NCBI GenBank assembly: GCA_021464245.1
Contig: JADCRB010000054.1
Coordinates: 247,481 to 311,480, forward strand
Length of the DNA: 64,000 nucleotides
Source: Carallia brachiata
Lineage: Eukaryota; Streptophyta; Magnoliopsida; Malpighiales; Rhizophoraceae
Direction: 5' to 3'
Part shown: positions 23,071-34,374 of the stretch, piece after piece
How the letters are laid out: every line of letters starts with the position of its first letter
Position numbering within the stretch: position 1 is the stretch's first letter
Made by a program: the position numbers and the translations under genes
Notes under the pieces: generated by a model
What the model was told of the DNA's origin: nothing
Database searches by the model: none
The model's input: only the letters and a program-made list of their open reading frames with translations

Positions 23071-23384
23071 AATGGTAAGTTAACAGTTATCTGCGACGGA
23101 CACAGAATACATGGATTTGCCCATGACATTATCTATGGATTTTTTTTTTTGTTTTTGAGCAGAAGATATTGTCTATGGACAATGGCTAGCAATGGTTGTG
23201 CTTCCGTATTGTCCTGTAGTTGGATATGACATATTGATAGTTGTGATCCATGTTTTGTGGACAGGTTACGTGGGACACGTACGAGGAGAAACCACCAGAC
23301 CCACGAGTAAAATACGTCTCGGTTTCTCTTTTGCCATATTTTTTTTTCCCTTTATTAATTTCACAATCTCTATATATTATCAAC

Positions 23385-23866
23385 GGGATAAACATTTTTT
23401 TTTATCTTAAATTTTTAAATTTTAAAATTTTTGACATTTTATTTAAATTATAAGTTTTTTAATTTTTTATTAAATCAGTTTCTTTATTTATAAAAAATAA
23501 TTAATTTATTAAAAAATAATTTTAATTTTACAAAAAATTATTTAAAAAAAATTAAATATATAAATTAAATGTATTTTCTATCAAAAAGATGCATATTACC
23601 TAGTTAATTCATATATTTGTTGATTAAAAAAGTATTTAATATACATATTTTATTGATGAAAAAAATATTTAATTCATTTATTTAATCTTTTTTAAATAAA
23701 TTTTATTAAGTTAAACTCATTTATTAATAAATTAATTATTTTTTATAACTTAAAAAATTGATATAGTAAAATATCAAAAAATTTAAAATTTAAATGAAAT
23801 ATCAAAAAAATTTAAAATTTAAATATAAAAAAATTAAAAATTTAAAACTTTAAAAATACTTATCGC
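23385..23866. mobile_element. Mutator-type MITE, copy 1
   Basis: About 480 bases, nearly pure A/T, starting gggataa and ending ttatcgc, so the ends are inverted. It is flanked by tattatcaac (23375-23384) and tattatgaac (23867-23876), a 9 of 10 match, which fits the 9-10 bp target duplications of Mutator-like elements. A second copy of the same element lies at 28787-29284 and aligns along its whole length. No transposase frame is present. Confidence 0.7.
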
Positions 23867-24330
23867 TATTATGAACTTATAATCTTTTGATATCTTTGCT
23901 TTCACCACGTCAAATCAAAATCGACACATTCACGTGCCGTTGCCCCAATATCTATTTTGCATTGCAAGTGTGAATCTCGTTCCATAATTCGGATATAATA
24001 TTCAAGCATCAATACGTACTTTTATTTAGATAATAGTATTAATATAAAAATATAATCTTATTTAATAATATTTAATAATTTATATAATATTTTTTTTATT
24101 TTTTTAAATTTAATTATTTAAAAATTTATATCCTTTTAAAACTTTTTACGTGGGAAACTCTCAAAATTTTTTGCCATGCCACTTACTAGCCTTAAAAAGT
24201 CATAAATAACGATTTCGAACATTTTGTTTGCTTCAGTTATAGATTTCAAGTTTGACATGTAGATATTCAAGACTCTAAAAGAAAAAAAAAAGAAGAGGCA
24301 GAGGGACAGAGTGAGACAGACTAGCGAGTC

Positions 24331-24486
24331 TAATTAAATATTATATATATTGTTTATAAATTTATTATATATTAATTTTAACAATTTTTTAGTCATAAAT
24401 TATAAAAAAATGAAAAATTTTATAATATTTATAATTAAAATTAATATACAACATATTTATAAATAATATATATAACATTTAATTTA
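24331..24486. mobile_element. Fold-back AT-rich MITE
   Basis: The left arm 24331-24380 (taattaaatattatatatat start) and the right arm 24431-24486 are nearly perfect inverted copies over about 50 bases, with a loop of about 50 bases. The whole segment could form one long hairpin. No frame. Target duplication not determined. Confidence 0.65.
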
Positions 24487-26544
24487 CCGTTCTATCCACC
24501 ATACTCACCCCCCCCCCCTCCAATAAAAAATCTTAATTTAAACATTATCTGGCATTCAACCTGCTCTTAGTTTGCCTGCTGTGGTGCAAAATGAAGGATG
24601 CGCTTTTGAGATACATTTTAATGGCTAAAAATTTTTAGCGATTAAAATTTAAAATTTACACTTTAAACGAGAAATAATGTTTATGTGCCTCACATTCTAT
24701 TAAAAAATTATGTTAAAAATAAGAGATATTCATGCTCATTATAAATCATATTATAGATTTATTTCTTATTAATATAAAATTTAGATTCTTTAACATGTCA
24801 TCTTAACACGTATTAGACCTGATTAGTGCATGACACAAATAAATTAGAGTGAATTGGACCAAATCTATAGAAATAAACTAAATTAACAAGTGGAGAACAA
24901 AAAGATAAACCAAACTCTCATATTATATCAAATAATGATCATAAATTTCAAAACCTACTAATATTTTAAGTTAAAAATAGAGAAAATTTATGCTTATAAG
25001 TCATGTTATAAATTTTTTTTTAATCAATATAAGACATCAAACTCTTTATTGTTGGAAAACTTGTGTTGTAATTCTAATAAAGGGGTTTGAAATTTATGTA
25101 AACGAAAAAAGTTACACTAATTGTATAACTCAACAGAACTCTTAAAAAATAAAAAAATAAAAGAAAAAGGAAAATATATTGATTTTTCAAACAATTCACT
25201 CACAAACACTCCACCAACCAACCGATGACACATGCACAAGCATTGAGACACACCTAGACATGTCAAATGGGTCGGGTAGCACGTGAGTTGGCATGGTTTG
25301 GTACCGCATAAGTCGGGTGAGGCACGTCGAGTATGAACAGTATCAGGTTCGCGATAGGCATGTCTCATTCTTAGGGCCTGAGTTGGGTTTAGACTCTATA
25401 ACATGGGGCTTGGGTTTGACATGACCACGATGAGCCTGCGCCTAAGCACAGTCTGATCCCAAGCACTGCCTGAACCCAGCCACAGTTCAAGTAAGACTCG
25501 AGTAGTGGTTAGGCATAGCCTAACTTACGCATGACCCACTCAAAAATTAGTGTAAAATCAAAAAAACAGATAGACAACAAATCTTGAACTTGATTGAAAA
25601 GTCAAGACTTGTCTTTCTGTTATTGAGACAAAAATAATGATTAAAATACTTTCTATATTTTTTTTATTTTCAATTAAGATAAAATTATACTATTTCATAA
25701 TTTTTTTAAAAAAATCATGAATCACAAAAAAAATAGAGATAATATTTATTTAATATACTTATTTACATTTCAATGAAAATACATGAATTATATATTATAT
25801 TATATTATATTGAATATTAGTAACATGAAATTAAATCTTCAATCCAAGTTCAAGGATTTCAATTGAAATTTTATTGTTATTAATTAGATTAAATCTAAAA
25901 ATATTTTTGTTACTTTATTTTTTATTAAATTCTAAAAATTTACTATTGTAATTACTTGTTTTAGATCTCAAGTTTAAATATTAATTTAAAAAAGAAAGTA
26001 TTTTGGTTTTGTACTCAAATTGTATATTTATTTATTTATAAATTACGAAACGATTTAAGCATAAGAAAAGACCTAAACACGACACAATAAGGTCGTCCAG
26101 ATACAACACAATATGAGTACATAATGCCTGGGCTTTTATACTGTTTTAGAATCATTATCTAAATTTTTAAATATGAGACACTATATCACCAAAAATAAAT
26201 AAATTATGCCTTAACACGATACAAAATATGTAAGCTTCAAAAAAAAAAAAAAGTCATGCGTGACACGCCACACATTTAACATGTTTACACACCCCATCTC
26301 CCCCAGCTAACAGTTTACCCCAGTTGTCCAATCAGGATGAATTAGTAGCCAATATATCCACGTCTTATTAGAATTTGGAACCCATGCATCCGCCCAAAAA
26401 TGTTGTTCCCGTCTGAGTGGCTGGTCAATCAAATTAAATATAAATAATTTGCCCTTTTATTCTTTGAAGGCCCCCTTTTTGACACGAATTAATATCACTG
26501 CCACAGACTTGCCTTAATGTAAGAGCGACACGCATATAATAATG
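24487..26544. other. AT-rich intergenic DNA with a diverged unclassified repeat
   Basis: No gene supported. The stretch 25240-25550 is more GC-rich and has repeated words such as gggtcgggtagcacg and tgggcttgggtttg of the kind seen in old plant transposon remnants; the matching style reappears at 26080-26230. I could not delimit an element. A C-run is at 24508-24517. Confidence 0.4.
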
Positions 26545-28060
26545 GTCGGAGATAAATTTTATATTAGATTAGTAACTCTTTAATTTAATAAATATAAATT
26601 AATAATTTTAAAAGTTAAAAATTTAAATTGAAAAAAAATTATATAATTAAATTAGATACGTTAATTAAGAAGAAACTTCTATTTGATGTCAATATATATG
26701 ACAATATGACAGTCTCACTCTCTAAAATTTGCATAAGTTGCGAGATATGTCATCTAATATTACTGAGATAGAATTTTAATTTTTCCCTCTCCTCTTCACT
26801 GCCTTTTCATAATTTTTTTTCATCCTTCCTTGCTTATTTGTCTTTCTCTAAAACTCTATCTCTCTCTCTCAAAAATACTTTAGTTAGAGTTTAGAATTTT
26901 TATTTTAAAAGTCTTAATTTTAAATATTAAAAATAGTGTGTAATTTATAAAAAAAATTATTCTTATTATTTAACTTATTATTTAACTTACGATGTGATAA
27001 ATCTTTTACTGTACTAAAAAAAATACTCTCTCTCTCACTCAACCGTGGTTCTCTCTCGCTAAATCAGACCGGCTTTTCCTTTTCTCCGATGCCAGCTGCC
27101 CCCTTCTGTAATCGGCACTGGCTTTTGCTTGCTCCCTTCTCTCTCTTTCTCTCTCACTCACCCTAGCTTTTAGATTTTTGGTATTTTTCTTTGATTTTTC
27201 AGATTTGAAAAAAAAAAGAAATTTTACTCTTAAAGCCCAATTTTTGGCATAAATTAGATGACTTAGATTTTGGGAAGCCAGGATCTCTCTTTGATTTTGG
27301 TTTTCTTCTAGTTTTCCTTTTTTTTTTTGATTTTTCCATTTTTTTATTTTCGTTTTTTTATTTATTTTTCATATGTTTGGCTTTGATTGGGATGTTCAAA
27401 GGGTAATGGAGTGGAGATCAAGGGAATCGATGGGTTTATTGGCTGTTGGCTATTATTGCCTTTTGCTCTTGAGAAGAACAACAAAAGTTTTTAATTTTTT
27501 TTACCAAATTCTTCATTGAGTCTGACAAAACATGTAAGAAAAGAAAAGGGAGTAAAATTGCAATCAGAGAAATATAGAGGTACAGGGAGAGAGAGGAGGT
27601 GTGGAATATGGTGGAGACGCTGTGACTGGGACTGAAACAATTTTTTTTTTTCTTCAAATTTAGTGGTGGTGGCTAGATGGTGGTCGTTAGGTTTGAAAAA
27701 GATAGGGTAGATTTGAGAGAGAAGGGAGAGGAGAGAGAAAAAGAATTTTATTTTTTTAATTTTTTTAATTAGTTGCATATAAGTGAGACCAATCAAAGAG
27801 GAGAGAAAAACAAAATGATATTCCACCTAGGCAATTAAATGACATATTGTGTTACGTAAGTAAATTTTAGTTGTTAATACTGTCACGTACTAGTCTATGT
27901 TAGCACTTAACGGAAAATTTCTCTTAAATAACGAACTTAACTTAATTATACTAATTTTTTAACATTGTTAACTCAAATTTTTAATTTTTAAAGTATCAAC
28001 TTATGAAGAGTTATTAACGTAATAAAGGACTTATCTAATATTGGTTGTTAACAATGAAGT
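26545..28060. mobile_element. Long-terminal-inverted-repeat element, about 1.5 kb, non-autonomous
   Basis: Two long arms are inverted copies of each other. From outside in, left tatattagat (26563), ttaaaaattt (about 26615), tataattaaattag (26642), ttaagaagaaactt (26663), gacaatatgacagtctcac (about 26700) and gatatgtcatctaat (26745) match, on the complement, right segments from about 28043 back to 27810 (for example gacatattgtgttacg at 27841). The arms are about 250 bases. The interior carries CT-rich tracts at 26860-26875, 27027-27060 and 27140-27165, and GA-rich tracts at 27590-27600 and 27715-27745. Frames in the interior are low-complexity and not supported. The long arms suggest a Mutator-like or fold-back element; exact ends are uncertain by about 15 bases. 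Confidence 0.65.
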
Positions 28061-28786
28061 TTTTTTTTTCCAAAAAAAGAGGGTTGTTAACAGTGAATGC
28101 TTCCCTCTGACAGGAACATCCTTATTAGCAACTTTCAACGTATGGTTGTTGGGGGCGAAAATTGTTGAACAATTAATGGTCCCCCAAAGAAGGAAAGGGT
28201 CGGCGACTCCGTACTGTTGAAGAACAAGGAGAAGAATGAAGAAATGAACGAATCAAAGTCTGTTGTAATTTTTTGCACCCTACCACAGGGTATGGACCCA
28301 ACAAACTCCCAACTGGTCGCCTGAAAATTGATGGCTAAACAACCCTTTTGATGCGACCATGTACGCCTACCTCTGAGCTTCTCTATTTCTTGCTTCTTTC
28401 TCCTCTCTTACTGTTGGGAAAGATAACATTTTTTTTTTCAAAGGAAACTCGTGATATCTTTAAAAGGCACGAATGAGTGGGGATTAATTAATTTTTTTTC
28501 AAATTTTAAAATTATTTCCTTAATTTTTTTTGTTTTTTATTCCAATAAATATATCTTAAATATATTTTTCCCTTTTATCAGAAGCTTTTGTATCGGTTAT
28601 ACTCTTTTCCATTTCTTGGAGTATCGGATAGTATTCCAAATAAAAGAAATACTAATTAGCAATACTTAGTTTATATATGCATATATCTGTGGACGGTACA
28701 AGAAATGTCGACTAATCACAATTTTTTTACTGTCACAAATAAGGCGAATAGGCGAATACTAATAATTCAAATTTCATGTTCGAGTT
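28061..28786. other. Intergenic DNA, no gene seen
   Basis: Contains a mixed-composition part (28080-28400) and T-rich part (28430-28560). No recognisable coding frame or repeat boundary. Confidence 0.4.
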
Positions 28787-29284
28787 GGGATAAGGATTTT
28801 TTTAGTCCTAAACCTTTAGATTTTTTTATATTTGAGTCCTAAATCTTTTTGACATTTCATTTGAGTCCTAAACTTTTTGACTTTCTACTAAATTAGTCCC
28901 TCTATTTAACAAAAGTGATCAATCTATTAAAAAATAATTTTAACTTTACAAAAAATTATTTAAAAAAGATTAAATATATGAATTGAATGTCTTTTTTATA
29001 AAAAAATATACATATTGCCTATTTAATTTGTATATTTTTTGATTAAAAAAATATTTAATATGTATATTTTGTTGATGAAAAAAATATTTAACTCATGTAT
29101 TTAAACTTTTTTAAATGATTTTTATTAAATTAAACTCACTTATTAATAGATTGACTACTTTTCGTAATTTAAAGGACTGATATAGTAAAAAATTAAAAAT
29201 TTAGGACTCAAATGAAATGTTAAAAAAATTTAGAATCAAACGTAAAAAAATCTAAAGATTTAGGACTTTAAAAATATTTATCCC
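28787..29284. mobile_element. Mutator-type MITE, copy 2
   Basis: Full-length relative of the element at 23385-23866. Its ends form clear inverted repeats: left gggataaggatttttttag then tcctaaacctttagattttt, right the complement ending taaaaatatttatccc. Flanking 10-mers tgttcgagtt (28777-28786) and ttcccgagtt (29285-29294) match at 7 positions, in line with a decayed target duplication. No coding frame. Confidence 0.7.
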
Positions 29285-30366
29285 TTCCCGAGTTCTAGAG
29301 AACAATCTGAAATGAGACAATCATTTTAGATTCATTCCGCCTTACAGTCATTGGCCCACAACTAAAACTGAAACTGAAAAAGTTACGGTGATTATGTACT
29401 TACCACATGCCTTAATAAGTGTCTATGGCCGTTTTCGATTATTGGACTTCTTTTATTGCAGAATTCTTTACTGGGGTCCAAGGATACCATTTAACAAAAG
29501 GAAGTAACCCTACGCAACATGCAGCACATGGTAAAGTTTGGACGCCAATGAAACGTAGTCCGATAAAGTGTACAAAAATAATAAGTATTGAATTTTAAGT
29601 AATAATATTCATATTTTTAGTAATAAAATTTTTTTGTTAAATTTTTTGTTATTAAAAAAAAAAAAAATATATATATATATATATATATTTTGTTACTAAA
29701 AATTACTGTATTGTTACTTTCGAGACAATCTCTCGGACACTATTTCTTAGAGAACCAAATCAAACCCTTGCAGTACATAATTGTAGGAGATAAATCATTT
29801 ATCATATAATACTTCCTCTGATGTCTCTAAATTTGTAAATGTCGAATAGATCTCTCCACTCCGGAAAAAAATAATAAATAAATAAATAAAGGGAACTTGA
29901 TAAATCCTCAATTCCAATGGTAACCCTATTTAACCATAAACTTTGCCGATGAGCCAAAAGTTAAAGGCTTTACATTGGACAAATACTCAACAAACCAATA
30001 AATTTAGACTTTTTTCAGTAAAAAGTTGCACAAAACTATACCATTTGACCTATTGTTGTATATTGAGCTCCACAAAAATTTGATAGTAAATGAGAATCCA
30101 ACTTAGTTAAGATAATGAAAATTATGTGTCTTTTACTAAAAAAACCGCAGTTTGAATCCAAAAAAAAAAGGGTAAGAAGAAGATTAGCCGCCAGGGGATG
30201 AAGGGAAGAGATCAATTAACAAATCCCTTCCCTTCATCTTTGTCCTTTGTTTGAATAATTAACAAAGCAGTGACAAAATAGTGATAGTAACACATTCAAG
30301 TGTTGTGCCATCTACGTTGCAGGCCTTAATTGGCGAGTGGAGAGTTGGGCTAATGTCATATGTACG
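29285..30366. other. Intergenic DNA with a MITE-like repeat copy
   Basis: No gene supported. Contains the second copy of the repeat described at 6401-6545 (here 29572-29750), with an A-run and (AT)n tract at 29656-29688, and otherwise AT-rich DNA. Confidence 0.45.
29572..29750. repeat. MITE-like repeat, copy 2 (pair with 6401-6545)
   Basis: Shares aataataagta, gaattttaagtaataatatt and a following tttcgagacaatctc with 6401-6545, in the same order and orientation. An (AT)n expansion at about 29670-29688 separates the halves. Confidence 0.5.
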
Positions 30367-30473
30367 TGTAACGGTAACTAGAGAAGTTAGCTGGATTATT
30401 TTGGCCACCGAGTCTGTATAGATAAGCCCCACCGCTTTCGCCACAAATATCACATCCAAAGAAAACCCGACGT
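30367..30473 (+). promoter_or_regulatory. Duplicated copy of the RING gene promoter
   Basis: This stretch aligns with 32259-32368 directly upstream of the RING-H2 gene: gtaacggtaactagagaag with gtaacaataactaaagaag, ggccaccgagtct with ggccacaaagtct, ctgctttcg-type words, and cacatccaaagaaaaccc with gacatccaacgaaaaccc. The TATA box of the RING copy (tctatataagcc) is tctgtatagataagcc here, so it may be weaker. The RING coding region was not copied or has been lost. Confidence 0.7.
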
Positions 30474-30478
30474 GAAAG

Positions 30479-30838
30479 ATGTCTAACACAAATATGGGAT
30501 GCATTAAAAATGTGGCAAAAAGATTGGAGCCACAAGTGGAAAGAAGTCCGAATAGTCAAGAGAGATGGAGCCCGCCGCAGCCGGGGGTTATCAAAGTAAA
30601 TTGTGATGCATCTTTTGATGGGGCAAGCAAGAAGGCGGGCATTGCTACTTTATGCAGGAATTACCAAAGGGAAATTGTGGATGGAAGGAACTATATAAGG
30701 CGCATCGTATCTAGGGGATTTCCAGCTAATATCGAAACCGATTCTACACTGCTCTATTTGGCTCTTCACAAGCCAAAATCAGATTGGCCATGGGAGATCT
30801 ATCCCATTTTGTTGGATATTTGTAATTTTTTTGTCTAA
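30479..30838 (+). CDS. Chimeric frame: retroelement RNase H-like fragment behind a copied promoter
   Basis: A 119-residue frame whose ATG lies just after the duplicated promoter. Residues from about 29 onward match the RNase H-like domain of plant non-LTR elements and related proteins (RVT_3 type): RWSPPQPGVIKVNCDASF carries the typical W-PP-G-KVNCDASF start with the first catalytic aspartate, and NIETDSTLLYLAL resembles the later ETDS segment. The domain is shortened in the middle (the usual glutamate-bearing segment is abnormal) and stops early at 30836. A continuation can be read in another frame to about 30990. It may be transcribed, but an active nuclease is unlikely; it could equally be a pseudogene. 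Confidence 0.45.
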   Translation: MSNTNMGCIKNVAKRLEPQVERSPNSQERWSPPQPGVIKVNCDASFDGASKKAGIATLCRNYQREIVDGRNYIRRIVSRGFPANIETDSTLLYLALHKPKSDWPWEIYPILLDICNFFV

Positions 30839-30990
30839 TGTCAGCAACTGCTCTATTTCTGTAACATCTAGGAAAGCAAATTTAGCTACTGACTCTGGAT
30901 GGCTAAACAATCTAGGGAAGATGTCTGTCCTCTGAATTGGGTCAGCAACCCTCTAATTTCTCCGACTCATCTGTTATCTTCAAATATTCA
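30560..30990 (+). pseudogene. Decayed RNase H-like (RVT_3) domain remnant
   Basis: The homology to the RNase H-like domain begins at the RWSPP motif and, after the stop at 30836-30838, continues in a shifted frame with SNCSISVTSRKANLATDSGW (about 30843-30905), which resembles the C-terminal part of such domains. This marks a frameshift near 30835 and shows that the original domain was longer. Likely derived from a LINE or a co-opted relative. Confidence 0.5.
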
Positions 30991-32258
30991 TCGCTAATGC
31001 ATACTGGTATCTTCATGTCAAAAAAATGTGGCAACAGTTAAATTCCACTTCTGTTCTAAAAAATAGATCGTTTGTCGGCTCAGGGGCAAAAGGACACGCA
31101 CGTCAGCCGGACGGTTAGAAATGAAACACGTAGCCCCCTGACCAGAACCAGTAGAAGATATGTCATTACTACTTTTAAAATTTATCAAATAATATTTAAT
31201 AATTTATTTTTTTATAAATTTAATTATTTAATAATTTATATTTTTTTATTATTTTTTAAAATTATTTTTGTGAAACTAATTTTTTTTTTCTCATAACTAT
31301 AAATTCAGTTTTCAAGCTATCATCAATGGCTAGCCATCGCCGGGGAAAAAGTTCCATGTTGCCGAGTGGGCCGTGGAAGTGATATCCAATCTCATGCATT
31401 TTTTTTTTCCCCATCACCGTTAGAATAATTTTGTGTTAATTAACACGTTAATTAAGAAGAAATTTATTTGTACCTTAAGGGATAATATAGTAGTTAGAAT
31501 TTAAATTTTTATTCTAAAAATTTTTAATTCAAATTTAAAAAAAAAAGAGTAAAATTTATAATAAAAAAAATTATTTCTATTATATAACTCATAACTCGAT
31601 AAATTTTTAAATAGACAAAAAAAAAAGTAATTTTCCTAAACAGGTCTCCTCTGCTTCCAGAGCTAACATAAAATTAATCCCCAAAAAGAGAGAGGCAGCC
31701 GGCGGCTTTTTTTTTTTCGTTCCTTTTAATATAAATCTAAGTAAGGAGTGAATTTCATGGCATCCAAGTTCGAGGTATTTATTGGCTACTCAAGAGACAA
31801 GCGGATGTAACACAAGTAGAGGTATCAAAACAGATTATCCGGTCAAATTTGGATTCGTTTTAATTAGGTTTGGATTAATTTACAAATTAGTCATGTTATT
31901 AGTTTTTATGACGTGATATTTTTATAAAAAAATAAAATTTAAAAAATTTGAAAAATTTTACAAAAAAATCTTTAAATTAAAGAAAAAAAATAATTTAATA
32001 ATTTTTTAAAATTTCAAAAAATAATTTTAAATTTAAAAATTCATAAAAAAAACTTAAAATATTTTGAAAAAAATTATAATTAAAATTTATATTAAATATA
32101 GTTAAATTTATACTTTTATAATATAAAATATATGATTCAAATATTATAATTTTAAGTCCTGTTCAGTTAAATTTTTTTTTGTTTAATTGGATTTGTGTCT
32201 AGCTTTCTGACAGCTTCCGTCAAATCTAATGTTGACGCCTCTAAACACAAGAAGGAGA
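30991..32258. other. AT-rich spacer with a fragment of the long-TIR element
   Basis: No gene supported. The part 31435-31645 matches segments of the element at 26545-28060: acgttaattaagaagaaatt matches near 26656, and the tract with tagaatttaaatttttattc and attatttctattatataact matches 26885-26990. It looks like an internally deleted copy. The rest is A/T-rich. Confidence 0.5.
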
Positions 32259-32319
32259 GGAGTAACAATAACTAAAGAAGTAACCAGAGAAGTTGCTCAA
32301 TTATTACGGCCACAAAGTC

Positions 32320-32327
32320 TATATAAG
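32320..32327 (+). promoter_or_regulatory. TATA box of the RING-H2 gene
   Basis: The word tatataag lies 72 bases before the ATG at 32399, in the middle of conserved promoter sequence shared with 30367-30473. Transcription would start at about 32350. Confidence 0.65.
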
Positions 32328-32398
32328 CCCCCCTGCTTTCGTTATATGTGACATCCAACGAAAACCCTCCAACCAATCCATTTGCCTGGCTACCAACC

Positions 32399-32824
32399 AT
32401 GTGGGGTTACATTTGTTTGATCGCTAGCTACCTGAAATGGGCTTGGGACTTCTTGCTTAGCTACTCTTTCTTTCAAAGTCACCACCACCACCTTGGCTTG
32501 CTGCCGCAAATTGGTGAAGAATTGAGCTTGCATTGCTACGAAGGCAACATAATTCAAGCAGCATCATCATCAGACTGTGCTGTGTGCCTGTGCAAGATTG
32601 AAGAAGGAGAGGAGGTTCCACAGTTGAGATGCAACCACGTGTTCCATGGAGAATGCTTGGACAGATGGCTTGGATATAACCATGCCACGTGCCCGCTTTG
32701 CCGCCATCTCCTCCTACCTCCCACGCTGAGAGCCATAACGGAGCTTGGAGTGGAATTGCTGGATTCAAGTTTTGTTATTTTGGTTCTGGTGGCCACCGTG
32801 ATACGTGGTGGCTACGATGATTAA
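32399..32824 (+). CDS. Small membrane RING-H2 finger protein, probable E3 ubiquitin ligase
   Basis: A 141-residue intronless protein. A hydrophobic N-terminal segment (residues about 3-24) would anchor it in a membrane; a RING-H2 domain follows with ligands C60, C63, C78, H80, H83, C86, C98 and C101 (CAVC, CNHVFHGECLDRW, CPLC). The tryptophan after the sixth ligand fits E2 binding, so it should transfer ubiquitin. A second hydrophobic stretch (SSFVILVLVATVI) near the C-terminus is unusual for RHA/XERICO-type proteins and may be a second membrane segment. The frame is open upstream to 32348, but the first ATG is at 32399 and the TATA box at 32320 places transcription start before it. Target proteins are unknown. 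The 3' end is immediately abutted by a transposon. Confidence 0.85.
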   Translation: MWGYICLIASYLKWAWDFLLSYSFFQSHHHHLGLLPQIGEELSLHCYEGNIIQAASSSDCAVCLCKIEEGEEVPQLRCNHVFHGECLDRWLGYNHATCPLCRHLLLPPTLRAITELGVELLDSSFVILVLVATVIRGGYDD

Positions 32825-33748
32825 GGGGTGTTTGGTTTTGCTGACGAAGAATATTGTTGCTGTTGAAAATCAAAAATCAACCTAAAATAGTGTTTAGTTA
32901 TTTTTTTTCACTCATTACTGTTGTCGATGTATCTCACCAACTGTTGTTAATTAGAAAAGTTGGTTCTAAGCTATTTTTATTTTTATCAGTCGCTCTGATA
33001 AATAATAAAATTATAATATTACCCTTAGCTAAATCAAAACAACACCGCTGCGAAGGAGGCGCGATGCAAAACGACGAGGCGCACAGAAGCAGCAGGTATT
33101 TTCATGGACAAAGAAGACATTTTATTCAATGGAAATAGGTGTTGCTTGAAGTCTTGAACTCTCGCCGTCAACAACGGAAGTTTTTTTTTTTTTTTTTTTA
33201 CTCTCCTTATAAACAGTAAATGGACAGTAAAATAGCAATATTTTGTTCATAAATTGTTAAAAAGACTAAACATTTTTGCACCACCCGATCTCATGAAAGT
33301 AATATTATTTTCATAGATGCAGTCTTTTCTTTTTTTTTTTATATTTTTATTGTATAAATAGTAATTTACACTATAAAAATAAGAATATTTTTTAGCACAG
33401 TTTTTTTTATATATTATTTTTAATAATAATAATATTTATTATAAATTATAGTTAATCTTCAAATTATATATTCAATAAATTTATATTTATAAATATATAA
33501 GATACATGTTTATGAGATTAGTTTAGATTAACTAAAGGTAAAAAGATTATTTATTATAATAAAACAAAAATTTTAAAATAATTATTTTATTATTTAATTA
33601 ATAACAATTAATGTTAATATAACTAGATACCATGACTTCATTATATTCATTAGCAATAACACTAAGCAACAATAACTATTAATTAATAACAATAATAACA
33701 ATCAATAATTAATAACATCAATTGACAACAGTAAAACCAAACATTCCT
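32825..33748. mobile_element. TIR element (PIF/Harbinger- or hAT-type) directly behind the RING stop codon
   Basis: Left end ggggtgtttggttttgctg (from 32826) and right end cagtaaaaccaaacattcc (to about 33744) are inverted copies with few mismatches. The inside holds AT-rich DNA, a T-run at 33181-33199 and many taataa words, with no transposase. Target duplication is not clear: a 3-base taa/ttg would fit PIF/Harbinger poorly, and no 8-base pair was found. The element starts within a base or two of the RING gene's stop codon and so supplies its 3' untranslated region. Confidence 0.65.
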
Positions 33749-34361
33749 TGAATTGTCGATTAAATTGATAGCTTGAAATTCATCTTCACCTGCAACGTTA
33801 CATTTTTTACTATGTTAATTCCCACCCATAATATTTTCTTTCTTAAATTGATTCACAATGTGAAATCGGTTACACTAATTCGGCTGGTTCGTCAATTTGA
33901 CTATTAAGTTTGTTGTTGTGACACCAGAATGACGGTCACATCGTTTAAACAAAAGAGGAAAATTTTTTAATATAGTGATAATCAATGGCCAAATTGACGA
34001 TGAACTGAATTAGTAGACTAACTTTGTGGATCGATTTCAAATAAAAAACGTTATGGGTTGGGATTAATATAATCAAAAACATTTGGATGAAATTGACTTT
34101 TAAACCTAAATTGATCGACAGTACTGTTGTAGTCGTTTGGTTGAAGGGGCGAGCCAATTTTAAAGGCCAATCAGATGGTTGTAAATCAAATTTCCTTTCT
34201 TTCTTTTTTTTCTTTTGGTACATAATTTCGTTTCTTTCTTAGTTAATAAAGACAAAGTTAATATAGTATACTTACAAAGGATAGCATATCGCTTTTCTTG
34301 TATACTAAAATTCATTAGTGGATCAACATTAATTAAATATGAATACTTAATCTTTTTAATT
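33749..34361. other. Intergenic DNA, no gene seen
   Basis: AT-rich, no recognisable frame, repeat or RNA gene. Confidence 0.4.
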
Positions 34362-34374
34362 ATCCTTTTATCTT

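Noticed and set aside
27436..27826. Minus-strand frames of 73 and 111 codons with hydrophobic stretches
   Set aside because: They fall inside the inverted-repeat element, are low-complexity and overlap each other in different frames.
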